Position numbers and translations under genes: made by a program
Shown here: piece after piece, positions 1 to 10,594 of the stretch
Layout: each line of letters starts with the position of its first letter
Position numbering within the stretch: position 1 is the stretch's first letter
Notes under the pieces: generated by a model
What the model was told of the DNA's origin: nothing
Seen by the model: only the letters and a program-made list of their open reading frames with translations
The model's database searches: none
NCBI GenBank assembly: GCA_003249105.1
Contig: QBLT01000006.1
Coordinates: forward strand, 1-52,168
Length of the DNA stretch: 52,168 nt
From: Leptolyngbya sp.
GTDB lineage: Bacteria; Cyanobacteriota; Cyanobacteriia; Phormidesmidales; Phormidesmidaceae
Direction: 5' to 3'

Positions 1-17
1 ACCTACCCCGTCAGGGC

Positions 18-23
18 TACAAT
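18..23 (+). promoter_or_regulatory. possible -10 element of gatB
   Basis: TACAAT lies about 40 bases upstream of the gatB ATG and resembles a sigma-70 -10 box. The matching -35 position would fall outside the window, so only half of the promoter can be judged. This is an inference from one hexamer. Confidence 0.3.
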
Positions 24-61
24 AGTTACTCTAAGAATGCAATTCCCCGTTGGAGCGGTTT

Positions 62-1564
62 ATGACCACTGCGGCCCCCGCCAAAACTCAGCCCGCTAAA
101 ACTCAGTACGAAGCCATCATTGGTCTCGAAACCCACTGTCAGTTGTGCACCGAAACCAAAATCTTCTCCCCAGCCTCTACGGCCTTTGGGGCTGACCCTA
201 ACACCTACATTGACCCAATTGTGGTGGGCATGCCAGGGGTGCTGCCGGTGCTCAACCAGCGCGTACTGGAGTATGCGGTCAAGGCGGGGCTAGCCTTAAA
301 CTGTCAAATTGCGCCCTACTCTAAGTTCGATCGCAAGCAGTATTTCTACCCCGACCTGCCCAAGAACTACCAGATTTCGCAGTACGACTTGCCCATTGCC
401 GAGCACGGCTGGCTTGAGATCGAGCTGATCGACAAAAAGACCAAAGAGGCTACCCGCAAGCGCATCGGCATTACCCGCCTGCACATGGAAGAAGATGCGG
501 GCAAGCTGGTGCACGCGGGCAGCGATCGCCTGGCTGGCTCCACCTATTCCCTAGTCGACTACAACCGAGCTGGTGTACCGCTGATCGAAATTGTCTCCGA
601 ACCCGATATTCGCACTGGCCAAGAAGCCGCCGAATACGCCCAAGAGCTGCGCCGCATTGTCCGCTACCTGGGCATTAGCGACGGCAACATGCAGGAGGGC
701 TCCCTGCGCTGCGACGTCAACATCTCGGTGCGCCCGGTGGGCCAAGAGGAGTTTGGCACCAAGGTGGAGATCAAAAACATGAACTCCTTCAGCGCCATTC
801 AAAAGGCAATCGAGTACGAAATTGATCGGCAGATCAAAGCTAACGAGTCAGGCGAGAAAATCATTCAAGAAACTCGCCTGTGGGACGAAAGCAGCCAGCG
901 CACCAAGAGTATGCGCTCTAAAGAAGGCTCCAGCGACTACCGCTACTTTCCTGAACCCGATCTGCCGCCCATCGTCGTGTCGGTCGAGCAAAAAGAGGGC
1001 TGGCTGGCGGAATTGCCCGAGCTGCCTGCCCAAAAACGCGATCGCTACGAGGCTGAGTTTGGCCTCTCGCCCTACGATGCCCGGGTGCTGAGCGACGAGC
1101 GCGCCATCACAGAATATTTTGAAGCGGCCATGGCAGCCGGCGCTGACCCCAAACTCACCGCCAACTGGATTACCCAGGACATTGCTGCCTATCTCAACAC
1201 CGAGCGAGTATCTATTGACGCGCTACCTCTGACCCCTGTGGCCCTAGCCGAGCTAGTGCAGCTAATTGCGGCGGGGACTATCAGCAATAAAATCGGCAAA
1301 GATCTGCTGCCCGAGCTGCTCACCCAGGGCGGCTCCCCCAAAGCTATGGTGGAAGCGCGGGGGCTAAGTCAAATTTCTGACCCCGCCCAGATTGAGGCGA
1401 TGATCGATGAGGTGCTGGCAGCCCACCCCGAAGAGCTAGAGGCCTATCGCGGCGGCAAGAAAAAGCTCCAGGGCTTCTTCGTCGGTCAACTCATGAAGCG
1501 CAGCGGCGGCAGGGTAGATCCAAAACTGAGCAACCAGCTACTTAGCCAAAAGCTCAATCAATGA
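62..1564 (+). CDS. gatB: Asp-tRNA(Asn)/Glu-tRNA(Gln) amidotransferase subunit B
   Basis: Subunit B of the GatCAB complex, which converts mischarged Glu-tRNA(Gln) (and Asp-tRNA(Asn)) to the correct aminoacyl-tRNA in the cytoplasm. The 500-residue product has the usual family length. It opens with the YEAIIGLETHCQL segment of the kinase-like cradle domain, carries DYRYFPEPDLPP near residue 300, and ends with the helical YqeY-like tail (GGKKKLQGFFVGQLMK) that contacts tRNA. I chose ATG at 62 because GGAG sits six bases before it; a TTG at 50 in the same frame is possible but has no ribosome site. gatA and gatC are not beside it, as is usual in cyanobacteria. A stem-loop and a U-tract terminator follow. 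Confidence 0.96.
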   Translation: MTTAAPAKTQPAKTQYEAIIGLETHCQLCTETKIFSPASTAFGADPNTYIDPIVVGMPGVLPVLNQRVLEYAVKAGLALNCQIAPYSKFDRKQYFYPDLPKNYQISQYDLPIAEHGWLEIELIDKKTKEATRKRIGITRLHMEEDAGKLVHAGSDRLAGSTYSLVDYNRAGVPLIEIVSEPDIRTGQEAAEYAQELRRIVRYLGISDGNMQEGSLRCDVNISVRPVGQEEFGTKVEIKNMNSFSAIQKAIEYEIDRQIKANESGEKIIQETRLWDESSQRTKSMRSKEGSSDYRYFPEPDLPPIVVSVEQKEGWLAELPELPAQKRDRYEAEFGLSPYDARVLSDERAITEYFEAAMAAGADPKLTANWITQDIAAYLNTERVSIDALPLTPVALAELVQLIAAGTISNKIGKDLLPELLTQGGSPKAMVEARGLSQISDPAQIEAMIDEVLAAHPEELEAYRGGKKKLQGFFVGQLMKRSGGRVDPKLSNQLLSQKLNQ

Positions 1565-1585
1565 TGCTTCACAAAAAGATTAGAA

Positions 1586-1620
1586 AAATTGCATGAGGGG
1601 TCTTACCCCTCATGCAATTT
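1586..1620 (+). repeat. perfect 15-bp inverted repeat after gatB
   Basis: Two 15-base arms (1586-1600 and 1606-1620) are exact reverse complements around a 5-base loop (TCTTA). No T run follows directly, so it is not a classic terminator alone. It may protect the 3' end of the mRNA or add to the terminator 40 bases downstream. Confidence 0.7.
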
Positions 1621-1657
1621 CTGGGTTAACATGTTACCAGATGCACCCTGATGGTAG

Positions 1658-1686
1658 GGAGAGCCGTTTGAGCTCTCCTTTTTTTT
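1658..1686 (+). terminator. rho-independent terminator of gatB
   Basis: A 7-bp stem GGAGAGC/GCTCTCC (1658-1664 and 1672-1678) with a 7-base loop is followed at once by eight T residues. It reads in the direction of gatB and separates it from the convergent DUF58 gene. Confidence 0.85.
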
Positions 1687-1731
1687 GCCTTTTTTGCGTA
1701 GCTGCGGCCACAATCATTAGGCTTTCATCGC

Positions 1732-2994
1732 TCAAGCCAAATTAGCCTGTAACTGCGGTTCTAAGGGAAGATTTGCATCCATTTGAAGCGTGATTGGCAT
1801 GTTAGCTGAGTTAGCGGCGCGATCGCCGTTGCCCCAGACCAGTTGACGGCTGCCAGCTGCCAGGGAAACGGGCTGGGCACCCGCAGCGGTGAGCCAAATC
1901 GTTGCTGCTTGGGGTAGAGAAAGGGTTCGATTCTGGCCTGGATTCTCGTTCCAAGTTGCTTCCCGTTGCTGAAATGACCCAGGCTTTACGCTTCGCGCAG
2001 GGCCTAGGTCAGGGTTTACCTCTGCCAGGGCGTGCATTACCCGGGCGGAGTCTTGCAGGGTGTCTGCTTGGGGCACCCACAGAGCGGCGGCAAACCCCTG
2101 CTTCAGGGCGTAGGTGTAGAGCGATGCCGCCGCGACTACCGCATGCTCAAAGCTCTCCTCGCTCCAGCGCGCAGTAGTGTTGAGGGCGATCAAAACTTCT
2201 CGACTGGTGGTGATGCTTTCTAGCTCCCGCACCCGCAGTTCCCCATAGCGGGCGCTGGTGCGCCAGTGAATCAGCCGGGTTGGGTCACCCCACCGGTAGG
2301 GACGCAGCGATCGCGTCACCCCCTGAGTGTCGGCCTTGGCGAGCGGACTGTAGCGCCAGTGCTGCCCCTGGCGCTGACCGATAGTATCCAGCAGAGGGCA
2401 GCGCTTTAGGGGCAACACCTGGGGATAGACCACCGCTGTAGCGGGAGCAGACAGCGTGCGCCGACACCAGAACAAACCTAAAGGGGCCGCTGTGCGCAGA
2501 TCTACCGTTGGCCAGCGATAGACGCCGCGCCGTGCGGTTGGCACTGCATACCGCCAGGTATAGCTCTGCCCTGAGGGTAGTGCCCCCACAGCATGTACGG
2601 CTACAGCCCCCAGCCGCGAGGGCATAGGATCAATGATTTGAAACAGCCCTTTACCCTGGCGTTGGGGATTGCGAACTCGCAGTTCAATATCCAACGGTGC
2701 TCCGGCGGTAACGGGGTTAATAGGCGATCGCGTCACCACAAGTCCTTGTAGGTTCCGGGGCGGCAGCACCGCCGCGATCAGCAGCAGCGCCAGCATTACA
2801 CCGCTAATCACGTATAGCCAGCCCGCCAGCGTATTAGTCGCCGCCGCAAAAAAGAACAGCGCCAGCCCCAGCAGAATCCATCCCACGTAGGCTGGGTTAA
2901 CCCAGCGATGCTCTAGCCACTGTGTAAACCGTTTCAAACCCGTTTCCCCTGATGTGCGTATCACTGGCGCCTCAGCCTCAGCATACCCAGGCAA
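1732..2994 (-). CDS. DUF58 domain membrane protein
   Basis: A 420-residue protein of the DUF58 family, often encoded with MoxR ATPases and transglutaminase-like proteins and thought to act in envelope or complex-assembly work; its biochemical role is not established. Two hydrophobic helices lie at about residues 35-80, followed by a beta-rich stretch and the conserved DUF58 signature LIHWRTSARYGELRVRELE near residue 245. The C-terminal part has the von Willebrand A-like character of the family. No MoxR or transglutaminase gene is adjacent, so it stands alone here between the gatB terminator and typA. Family assignment is firm, function is not. Confidence 0.88.
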   Translation of the reverse strand: MPGYAEAEAPVIRTSGETGLKRFTQWLEHRWVNPAYVGWILLGLALFFFAAATNTLAGWLYVISGVMLALLLIAAVLPPRNLQGLVVTRSPINPVTAGAPLDIELRVRNPQRQGKGLFQIIDPMPSRLGAVAVHAVGALPSGQSYTWRYAVPTARRGVYRWPTVDLRTAAPLGLFWCRRTLSAPATAVVYPQVLPLKRCPLLDTIGQRQGQHWRYSPLAKADTQGVTRSLRPYRWGDPTRLIHWRTSARYGELRVRELESITTSREVLIALNTTARWSEESFEHAVVAAASLYTYALKQGFAAALWVPQADTLQDSARVMHALAEVNPDLGPARSVKPGSFQQREATWNENPGQNRTLSLPQAATIWLTAAGAQPVSLAAGSRQLVWGNGDRAANSANMPITLQMDANLPLEPQLQANLA

Positions 2995-3117
2995 ATCAGC
3001 AACCCAGCGTTTCCGAAAACCAAAAGCGTCTACATCCTAGCGCTCTGCCAGAGAGGGCAGGCGAGACGTAAACGCTTTTGGCAACTACTGACTCAAGGAG
3101 TTGTGAAACCCGGTAGC

Positions 3118-4908
<1,791 letters not shown>

Positions 4909-5070
4909 AACTGTGTAAAACCTTGGCGACAGTAAGCGGGCGACGAAACTACCCCAGAGCGCCAAACGTAAGGAAGCTCAAGACAAGTTTCGAATATGAA
5001 AAAATACTTAACAATTGTAGCTCATTCAACAGACTCCTGACGACAGCTGTCTGCCTAAATTCAGGGCACA

Positions 5071-5100
5071 AAAAAGGGACGCCAGCTGGCATCCCTTTTT
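5071..5100 (-). terminator. terminator downstream of petA
   Basis: An almost perfect palindrome pairs AAAAAGGGA with TCCCTTTTT around the self-complementary GCCAGCTGGC core, with one C/A mismatch. Read on the minus strand it ends in a T run, so it should end the petC-petA transcript before typA. The A/T flanks are symmetrical, so it could also work on the other strand. Confidence 0.85.
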
Positions 5101-5146
5101 GCCGTCGAAAAGCTTGATCAAACTTGGCAACCAGGCTGTAAAAAGC

Positions 5147-6112
5147 CTACATGGTCATGCCAGCCGCCTGAACCTTCTCGACCTGCTTCTTCTTTAGCAC
5201 CAGCATGATCTGGGTGAGCATCACCGCTGCCAGGAAGGCCACTAGACCTTTGATGCGGTTGGGGCTTTGCAGCACGATTTCGGCATCCATCTGACCAAAA
5301 CCGCCTACATTGGGGTTGGTGGTCAAAGGCTTACCGGCTTCTACCACGTCACCCTCGGCCACGAGTAGCTCAGGGCCAGCGGGAATGGTCTCGGTCACGG
5401 CGTTGCCTTCGTCCGCCTGAATAGTGACTTGGTAGCCACCGGCAGCCTGGGGTTCAACGTCAGTAACGGTGCCGGTCACGGTGGCGTTGTAAACGGTGTT
5501 GTTGCTGGCCTGCCCAGTGGGGTAAACCTGGCCACGACCGCGATTGCCGCCCACGTGAATTTGGTATTTGCCAAAGGCGACCGACTTGTCTTGACCGGGG
5601 TCAGGAGCCAGCACGGGGAAGACAATTTCCTGGTACTGTTCGCCGGGCAGTGGGCCGACTAGAACAATGTTTTCCTGGGTGTCGCTGTAGGGCAAGAAGT
5701 AGGTGTTACCGACTTCTTCCTTGAGTTCTTCAGAGATGCGATCGGGAGGAGCAATCTTGAAGCCCTCGGGGAGAACTACCACCGCACCGACGTTGAGGCC
5801 GCCCCGGCTGCCGTCACCCAACACCTGCTGAGTATTGAGATCGTAGGGAATTTCAACCTTGAGCTTAAATACAGAGTCGGGCAGAACTGACTGGGGAACT
5901 TCTACCTTGGTGGGTTTGGCCGCTAGGTGGCAGTTGGCGCAGACAATGCGGCCCGTGGCCTCGCGAGGGACAGCGTAGTTTTCTTGGGCCCAGAAGGGAT
6001 ATGCCTCGGCGGCCTGGGGAACCGCCAGCCAGCCTGCAAACACCGTCAGCACGGCGGCGCAGGTAATGGCGAGGGGGCGCAGGCCGTTGATTAACGAAGT
6101 AAGTCTATTCAT
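5147..6112 (-). CDS. petA: cytochrome f precursor
   Basis: The c-type cytochrome of the thylakoid cytochrome b6f complex, passing electrons from the Rieske protein to plastocyanin or cytochrome c6. The 321-residue precursor has a signal peptide with a hydrophobic core (about residues 12-32) cleaved before Tyr38; the mature protein begins [10 protein letters not shown], and its N-terminal tyrosine amine is the known sixth haem ligand. The haem motif CANCH is at residues 58-62. A single C-terminal helix ([15 protein letters not shown]) with a lysine-rich stromal tail anchors it. The start opening MNRLTSL was chosen because the longer in-frame form adds 22 residues with no signal character. It lies 75 bases downstream of petC and should be cotranscribed. 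Confidence 0.97.
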   Translation of the reverse strand: MNRLTSLINGLRPLAITCAAVLTVFAGWLAVPQAAEAYPFWAQENYAVPREATGRIVCANCHLAAKPTKVEVPQSVLPDSVFKLKVEIPYDLNTQQVLGDGSRGGLNVGAVVVLPEGFKIAPPDRISEELKEEVGNTYFLPYSDTQENIVLVGPLPGEQYQEIVFPVLAPDPGQDKSVAFGKYQIHVGGNRGRGQVYPTGQASNNTVYNATVTGTVTDVEPQAAGGYQVTIQADEGNAVTETIPAGPELLVAEGDVVEAGKPLTTNPNVGGFGQMDAEIVLQSPNRIKGLVAFLAAVMLTQIMLVLKKKQVEKVQAAGMTM

Positions 6113-6187
6113 GCGTTCAAAAGTTATGTCAACTGGGGTGATGTCAACGGGGGATGGCGCTGCAGTTGGCCAAAGCACAGGCTCAGT

Positions 6188-6730
6188 CTAGGCCCACCAG
6201 GGCGACTCGCCGGTGCGAAAGTCGGTTTCAGTCCAATTGCTGAGGGTAACTTTGTCGTCGTCAGTGACGTCGGCGTGGGCCAAGGCCAAAGACAGCGGCG
6301 CTGGGCCTCGTACGACCTTGCCGGTGGCATCGTACTGAGAGCCGTGGCACGGACACATGAACTTGTTCTCGCTGGCGTTCCAGGGCACTACACAGCCTAG
6401 GTGGGTGCAGATGGAGCTGATGCCGTAGCTCTCTAGGGAACCACTTTCCTGAATCACTAGGTAGGTGGGGTCGCCCTTGAGGCCCTGCACCAGTACGCGA
6501 TCGCCGGGGTTGTGGGCCGCCACAAACTGGCTGGCAATCACATCGTTGCCCAGCTCGTTTTTGGCGGTGACCCCACCGCCGCCGCCACCACTGGAGGGGG
6601 GGATGAAGTATTTAATAACGGGATAGAGCATGCCCCCGACGGCCCCGGAGGCGGCCCCCAGCAGCAGCAGGTTCATAAATTGGCGGCGCCCCAAATCAGG
6701 GACATCGGAGGTTCCAGAAACTTGAGTCAT
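6188..6730 (-). CDS. petC: cytochrome b6f Rieske iron-sulfur subunit
   Basis: The 2Fe-2S subunit of cytochrome b6f, oxidising plastoquinol on the lumen side. The 180-residue protein has an N-terminal twin-arginine-like motif (GRRQF, residues 14-18), one transmembrane helix (about 20-43), and a six-glycine hinge at 48-53. Cluster motifs are CTHLGC (108-113) and CPCHGS (126-131): Cys108, His110, Cys126 and His129 are the expected ligands, and Cys113-Cys128 the expected disulphide. The start opening MTQVSG is preferred over a form 27 residues longer. It is the first gene of the petC-petA operon. Confidence 0.97.
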   Translation of the reverse strand: MTQVSGTSDVPDLGRRQFMNLLLLGAASGAVGGMLYPVIKYFIPPSSGGGGGGVTAKNELGNDVIASQFVAAHNPGDRVLVQGLKGDPTYLVIQESGSLESYGISSICTHLGCVVPWNASENKFMCPCHGSQYDATGKVVRGPAPLSLALAHADVTDDDKVTLSNWTETDFRTGESPWWA

Positions 6731-7191
6731 AATCCAGACTGGTATACCTGTTTCAAATGAATAACAGCTATCAACGGCGGTAGCTGAGCAGGGATCAGCA
6801 AGCGGATGCATGATCCGTTACGCTAGCCCGGCAAACCCTTTACGGGGCAACAATGTGGAGCAGTCCCGATGTCGCTGACCACGCCTTTAGCTTTACCAAT
6901 CGTATTATTGCACCTTGCTGTTCTCAGAAAATCCCTGCCGAAAGTAAAAGCAGGGGAGCGATCGCCCAACCCTGATCCCTGAATCGTCGAAAAAGCAGCC
7001 ATGGCCGAGAAAAACCAATCAGAAGGCGCACAAACGCCTTGAAAACGGCTTTAAAATCCAGAAAGTGTCGCTTGGCTCTTATATTTGCCTATTTTTGGGC
7101 AGTGAAGCCTTAGTACAGGGGAGGTTGACCGATAGGGCGTATCGTAAAGAAATGTATATGCGGCGACGGTAGCTAGAGCAGAGGTAGGGGC
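6731..7191. other. intergenic region between divergent petC and DUF3067 gene
   Basis: This 461-base stretch separates two divergently transcribed genes and must hold both promoters. It contains one HIP1-type GCGATCGC near 6958. I see no convincing ORF, RNA gene or paired -35/-10 box at standard spacing; a TTGACC at 7125-7130 lacks a matching -10. Confidence 0.5.
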
Positions 7192-7509
7192 GTGACAGGG
7201 GCAGATTTACAAGCGTTATTGATAGACAAATGGGGCTACTCCTTTGACATTCAGTTTCGGCGTACCCAGGGCAAGATTTTTCTCCAGGTGATGTGGCGGT
7301 ACCTCGAACAGGTCTCGTTTCCCCTCAGTGAAGAGGAGTACCTAGCCCACCTCAACCAGGTCATCCTCTATCTGCACGAGTGGGGACAGGTGGAGTATGT
7401 GCAGCAGCAGATTGCCGAAACTCGCGATCGCCCCCGGCTCGGCAAAGCCGTCAGCATTCCTCTACCCCTGGGAGAACGCGCCTCGGAGTGGCTAACCGAC
7501 GAGTTTTAG
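7192..7509 (+). CDS. DUF3067 family protein
   Basis: A small soluble protein of 105 residues of a family I recognise as conserved in cyanobacteria and plants, with no established function. The core stretch FRRTQGKIFLQVMWRYLEQ and the acidic segment FPLSEEEYLAHL are typical. The start is GTG at 7192 with a purine-rich GAGGTAGGGG before it. It converges on the VOC gene with only 12 bases between stop codons, leaving no room for a terminator. Confidence 0.8.
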   Translation: MTGADLQALLIDKWGYSFDIQFRRTQGKIFLQVMWRYLEQVSFPLSEEEYLAHLNQVILYLHEWGQVEYVQQQIAETRDRPRLGKAVSIPLPLGERASEWLTDEF

Positions 7510-7521
7510 GGCGGTGATGTC

Positions 7522-7911
7522 CTAGCGCTCGTACAGCTCAATGGGCAGTTGATCAGGATCCTGAAAGAAGACAAAGCGCTTGCCGGTCAGCTCATCCAGG
7601 CGAACATTTTCCGTAGGCACTCCCCAGGACTGGAGATGCTGAACTGCCGCTTCCAGGTCATCTACTACTAAGGCCAGGTGTCGTAGCCCCTGGGCCTCGG
7701 GCCGTGAGGGTCGAGGCCCAGGGCTGGGAAAGGAAAATAGCTCAATCTGGGTGCCATCCTCTAGGCGCAAATCGAGCTTGTGGGATTGGCGCTCGGCCCG
7801 GTAGGTTTCGCGCAATACCTCGAACCCCAGCACTTTAGTGTAGAAATGCTTGGATTGAGCGTAGTCGCTACAGATAATCGCGACGTGGTGAATACCTCGG
7901 CAAAATGGCAT
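7522..7911 (-). CDS. VOC (glyoxalase-like) family protein
   Basis: A 129-residue single-domain vicinal-oxygen-chelate protein, the family that includes glyoxalase I and several dioxygenases. Two beta-alpha-beta-beta-beta modules are visible. Candidate metal ligands sit at His8 (in GIHHVAI), Glu57 (QIELF), His78 (LRHLAL) and Glu125 (IELYE), the usual H/E/H/E pattern. That pattern makes it a likely metalloenzyme, but the substrate cannot be read from sequence; methylglyoxal detoxification is only one option. Confidence 0.87.
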   Translation of the reverse strand: MPFCRGIHHVAIICSDYAQSKHFYTKVLGFEVLRETYRAERQSHKLDLRLEDGTQIELFSFPSPGPRPSRPEAQGLRHLALVVDDLEAAVQHLQSWGVPTENVRLDELTGKRFVFFQDPDQLPIELYER

Positions 7912-7988
7912 AGCTCTTTGAAGTTAGGTTGTCACTCATAATCGAGGCTTAGTGCCTTTACCGTCATCTCCACAGTTAAGGGAAGCCG

Positions 7989-10538
7989 ATGACCGATCGC
8001 CCCCCGCCCGTGCCTGAGTCCGATTACTCCCCAGTGGAGCTTGCCGTCAGCGCTCAATCTCTGCCACCGATGCGAGCGGTCAGGCCTTGGTATCGTCAAG
8101 ACTGGCTGATTTTGGTGGGGCTATGGCTGGCGATCGCGATCGCCGATGGTCTCTGGCTGCTCAACGACCAGGCTCCCCCCGCTTGGGATCAGGGTGAACA
8201 CCTGACCCGAGCCCTCAACTTTTGGCGGGTGCTTCAGCAGCCCAAGTGGCTCAACCCAGACTGGTGGACTACCCTGTGGCGACAGTCGCCAGGGTATCGC
8301 GCCCCCCTGGTTTACCTCGCTACGGTGCCGATCTTTAATATTCTAGGGCGCGGCTTTGACCAGGCGGTGGTGGTCAACACGCTATTTGCTGGGCTGTTGA
8401 TGGGAATTTTGTACGGGCTTGGTCGCAGCCTGTTTGACCGCACAACTGGGCTGTGGGTGGCGGGGCTGAGCTTAACCATTCCTATGCTCTATGCCCTGCG
8501 GCTCGACTATCTGCTCGATCTGGGGCTGGTGACTGCCGTAACTGCCACCTTCGCCAGCCTGACCGGGTGGCGAGGGGCTAAGCCAGCCGCGAGGTGGGGC
8601 TGGGCGATCGCCGCCGGGCTAGGGGTTGGGCTTTCCATTTTGGCCAAGCCCACCGCCGTTTTGTTTCTAGTAGTGCCCTTCGGATGGATAGCCCTAGAGT
8701 CAATACTGACTCGGCCCCGTTGGCAGCACTTAATGCAGTGGGGGCTGGCAGCTGTAGCTGCCTGGGTCGTGTGCGGCCCCTGGATTCAGACCAACTGGCT
8801 CACCATCCTCACCAATAGTCAAAGCAACAACGCCAACTGGATTGCGCCAGAGCTAGTGCCAGACAGTCTTCGGTCAGTTCTCAGCTACTACGTGCGGATG
8901 TTGCCTCGTCTAGTGACCTATACCCTGCTGATTGCTGGCATCTTAGGTGGGGTAGTTGGGGTGTTGCTCACGCGATTAAGAGGGAGGACATTATCCATCC
9001 ATACTGGCTCCCTGCGCTGGAAATGGGCCTGGCTGAGCAGCTTTTTGCTGGGCAGCTATGGAATGTTGACCCTGCTGCACAACAAAGATCCGCGCCACAT
9101 CGCCCCGGCGGTACCCATTTTGGTGCTGGTGCTCATCCGCGGGCTGACCCTGCTACCAAGTCCAGGCGGACGCTGGTTGCGCTGGGGTTCGGCTGGCCTG
9201 ATGGCAGGCTGGATGGTAGCGGCGGTGCTGCCTGGCACCCCTCCCCCAGCCAGTCGTCTGATGCGAACTCTTTACCCTGGCTCTCCCTGGCCCCACACAG
9301 CTGTTGTAGACACCATCACCACCCAGGCACCCTACCTGCGCTCTACGTTGGGAGTTATTCCCAACACGGCCCAGGTCAACCCGCTGACCTTCGATTTTTA
9401 TGGGGCAGCCCAAGACTTTCGGGTATGCAGTCGTGAATTGGGGTTGAGCCCAGATTTTGTGGCGATGGATGCCCGATCTGTTCCTTGGATGCTGACCAAA
9501 ACCGGCGACCAGAGCCCCACTACCGAAACCAAGCTGACGCTATCTGAACTAGTGTCGCAAAGCCCAGAGTTTGAGGTGATGCAAACCTGGCCCCTGCCCG
9601 ATGGCTCTACCCTATCGCTGCACCACCAGGCCGAGCCCCCTGTAGAAGTAGCCCCTAGCGACCAGGTAACAGCGACTGTTACCCTGACAGCCGTAACCCT
9701 GCCCCCCGGTGCTGCCCCAGGCCAAACGATCCCGGTAACCTATGAGCTGCTGGGGCCTTGGGACGCGCTTCGCCATGGGCTACTGGTGCTGAGCTGGCAA
9801 CCAGCGGGAGTCGATGGTAGCTCGACTAGCTGGATACATGATCACGGTATTGGTCTGGGGCAACTGCTGGCTCAACCAGGCGAGGGGCCAGCGGGATCCT
9901 TTACGGTGATCGAACGCCTGGGTATGGTTCTGCCAGAGACCCTGACGCCTGGCCCTTATAAACTGCGAGCAGAGTACCTCGACCGGCGCACCGGCACCGC
10001 TCAGCCCCTAGTGGTGCCGCAGGTAGCGCTAGTAATAGACCCTGCCACGACGCCCGTTACGGCTCCAGAGCCTGACTTAGTGGGGGTGTTACATCGCCTC
10101 AGCCAGGGGCTTTCTAGGGGCGAAATAGATCCCGTATTTGCCACGGTGGGGCGCATCAACCAGTATGACCCCATTCAAGACTACCTACCCCAGGCCGAAC
10201 TAGCCATGGCCCACCGGCTGACCCAATCCTCGGATCCGCTGCCCTGGCTCTATACCCAGGTCATGGCCCAGGTGCTACAGCAGGATGCCAAGGGGGCGAT
10301 CGCGACCCTAGAGCAATTAACAACCCTTACCCCTGACAATATCTATCCCTGGCTGTACAAAGGCTTTGTGCATCTCTATGCCTGGCAGCCCCGACTGGCC
10401 GAAAGTGCCCTCGATCGGGCGGCTGCGATCGAGGGCACGCTGCCCGAACTCCAAATACTGCGGGCCGTCGCGGCGCTACAGCAGCTCAACCCGTGGAGAA
10501 CTTGGCAGTACCTACGTCAGAGTAGCCTTTTAGGTTAA
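7989..10538 (+). CDS. GT-C (PMT/ArnT-like) membrane glycosyltransferase with soluble C-terminal half
   Basis: An 849-residue protein whose first ~430 residues are polytopic membrane sequence of the GT39/ArnT type, which transfer sugars from polyprenyl-phosphate donors to lipids or proteins on the outer face of the membrane. The first large loop holds the acidic motif WDQGEH (about residue 67), the expected catalytic position. The membrane part ends near the RHIAPAVPIL helix. The second half is soluble: a beta-rich segment (about 540-690) and then helical TPR-like sequence (about 700-849, with YPWLYKGFVHLY). Acceptor and sugar are unknown. It is monocistronic, with no other glycan genes beside it. 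Confidence 0.8.
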   Translation: MTDRPPPVPESDYSPVELAVSAQSLPPMRAVRPWYRQDWLILVGLWLAIAIADGLWLLNDQAPPAWDQGEHLTRALNFWRVLQQPKWLNPDWWTTLWRQSPGYRAPLVYLATVPIFNILGRGFDQAVVVNTLFAGLLMGILYGLGRSLFDRTTGLWVAGLSLTIPMLYALRLDYLLDLGLVTAVTATFASLTGWRGAKPAARWGWAIAAGLGVGLSILAKPTAVLFLVVPFGWIALESILTRPRWQHLMQWGLAAVAAWVVCGPWIQTNWLTILTNSQSNNANWIAPELVPDSLRSVLSYYVRMLPRLVTYTLLIAGILGGVVGVLLTRLRGRTLSIHTGSLRWKWAWLSSFLLGSYGMLTLLHNKDPRHIAPAVPILVLVLIRGLTLLPSPGGRWLRWGSAGLMAGWMVAAVLPGTPPPASRLMRTLYPGSPWPHTAVVDTITTQAPYLRSTLGVIPNTAQVNPLTFDFYGAAQDFRVCSRELGLSPDFVAMDARSVPWMLTKTGDQSPTTETKLTLSELVSQSPEFEVMQTWPLPDGSTLSLHHQAEPPVEVAPSDQVTATVTLTAVTLPPGAAPGQTIPVTYELLGPWDALRHGLLVLSWQPAGVDGSSTSWIHDHGIGLGQLLAQPGEGPAGSFTVIERLGMVLPETLTPGPYKLRAEYLDRRTGTAQPLVVPQVALVIDPATTPVTAPEPDLVGVLHRLSQGLSRGEIDPVFATVGRINQYDPIQDYLPQAELAMAHRLTQSSDPLPWLYTQVMAQVLQQDAKGAIATLEQLTTLTPDNIYPWLYKGFVHLYAWQPRLAESALDRAAAIEGTLPELQILRAVAALQQLNPWRTWQYLRQSSLLG
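8130..8143. repeat. two overlapping HIP1 octamers
   Basis: GCGATCGC occurs at 8130-8137 and again at 8136-8143, inside the glycosyltransferase gene where it encodes part of a membrane helix. HIP1 octamers are also present elsewhere, for example at 2307-2314 and 7424-7431, a cyanobacterial hallmark. Confidence 0.9.
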
Positions 10539-10594
10539 TTTTTTAAGGATAATTGCTCAAAAGCTTTTGAAGTTGGAATGCTAGGATTTCCTAG

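Noticed and set aside
7125..7160. Promoter for the DUF3067 gene
   Set aside because: TTGACC is a fair -35 box, but no -10 hexamer lies at 16-18 bases, so it was not annotated.
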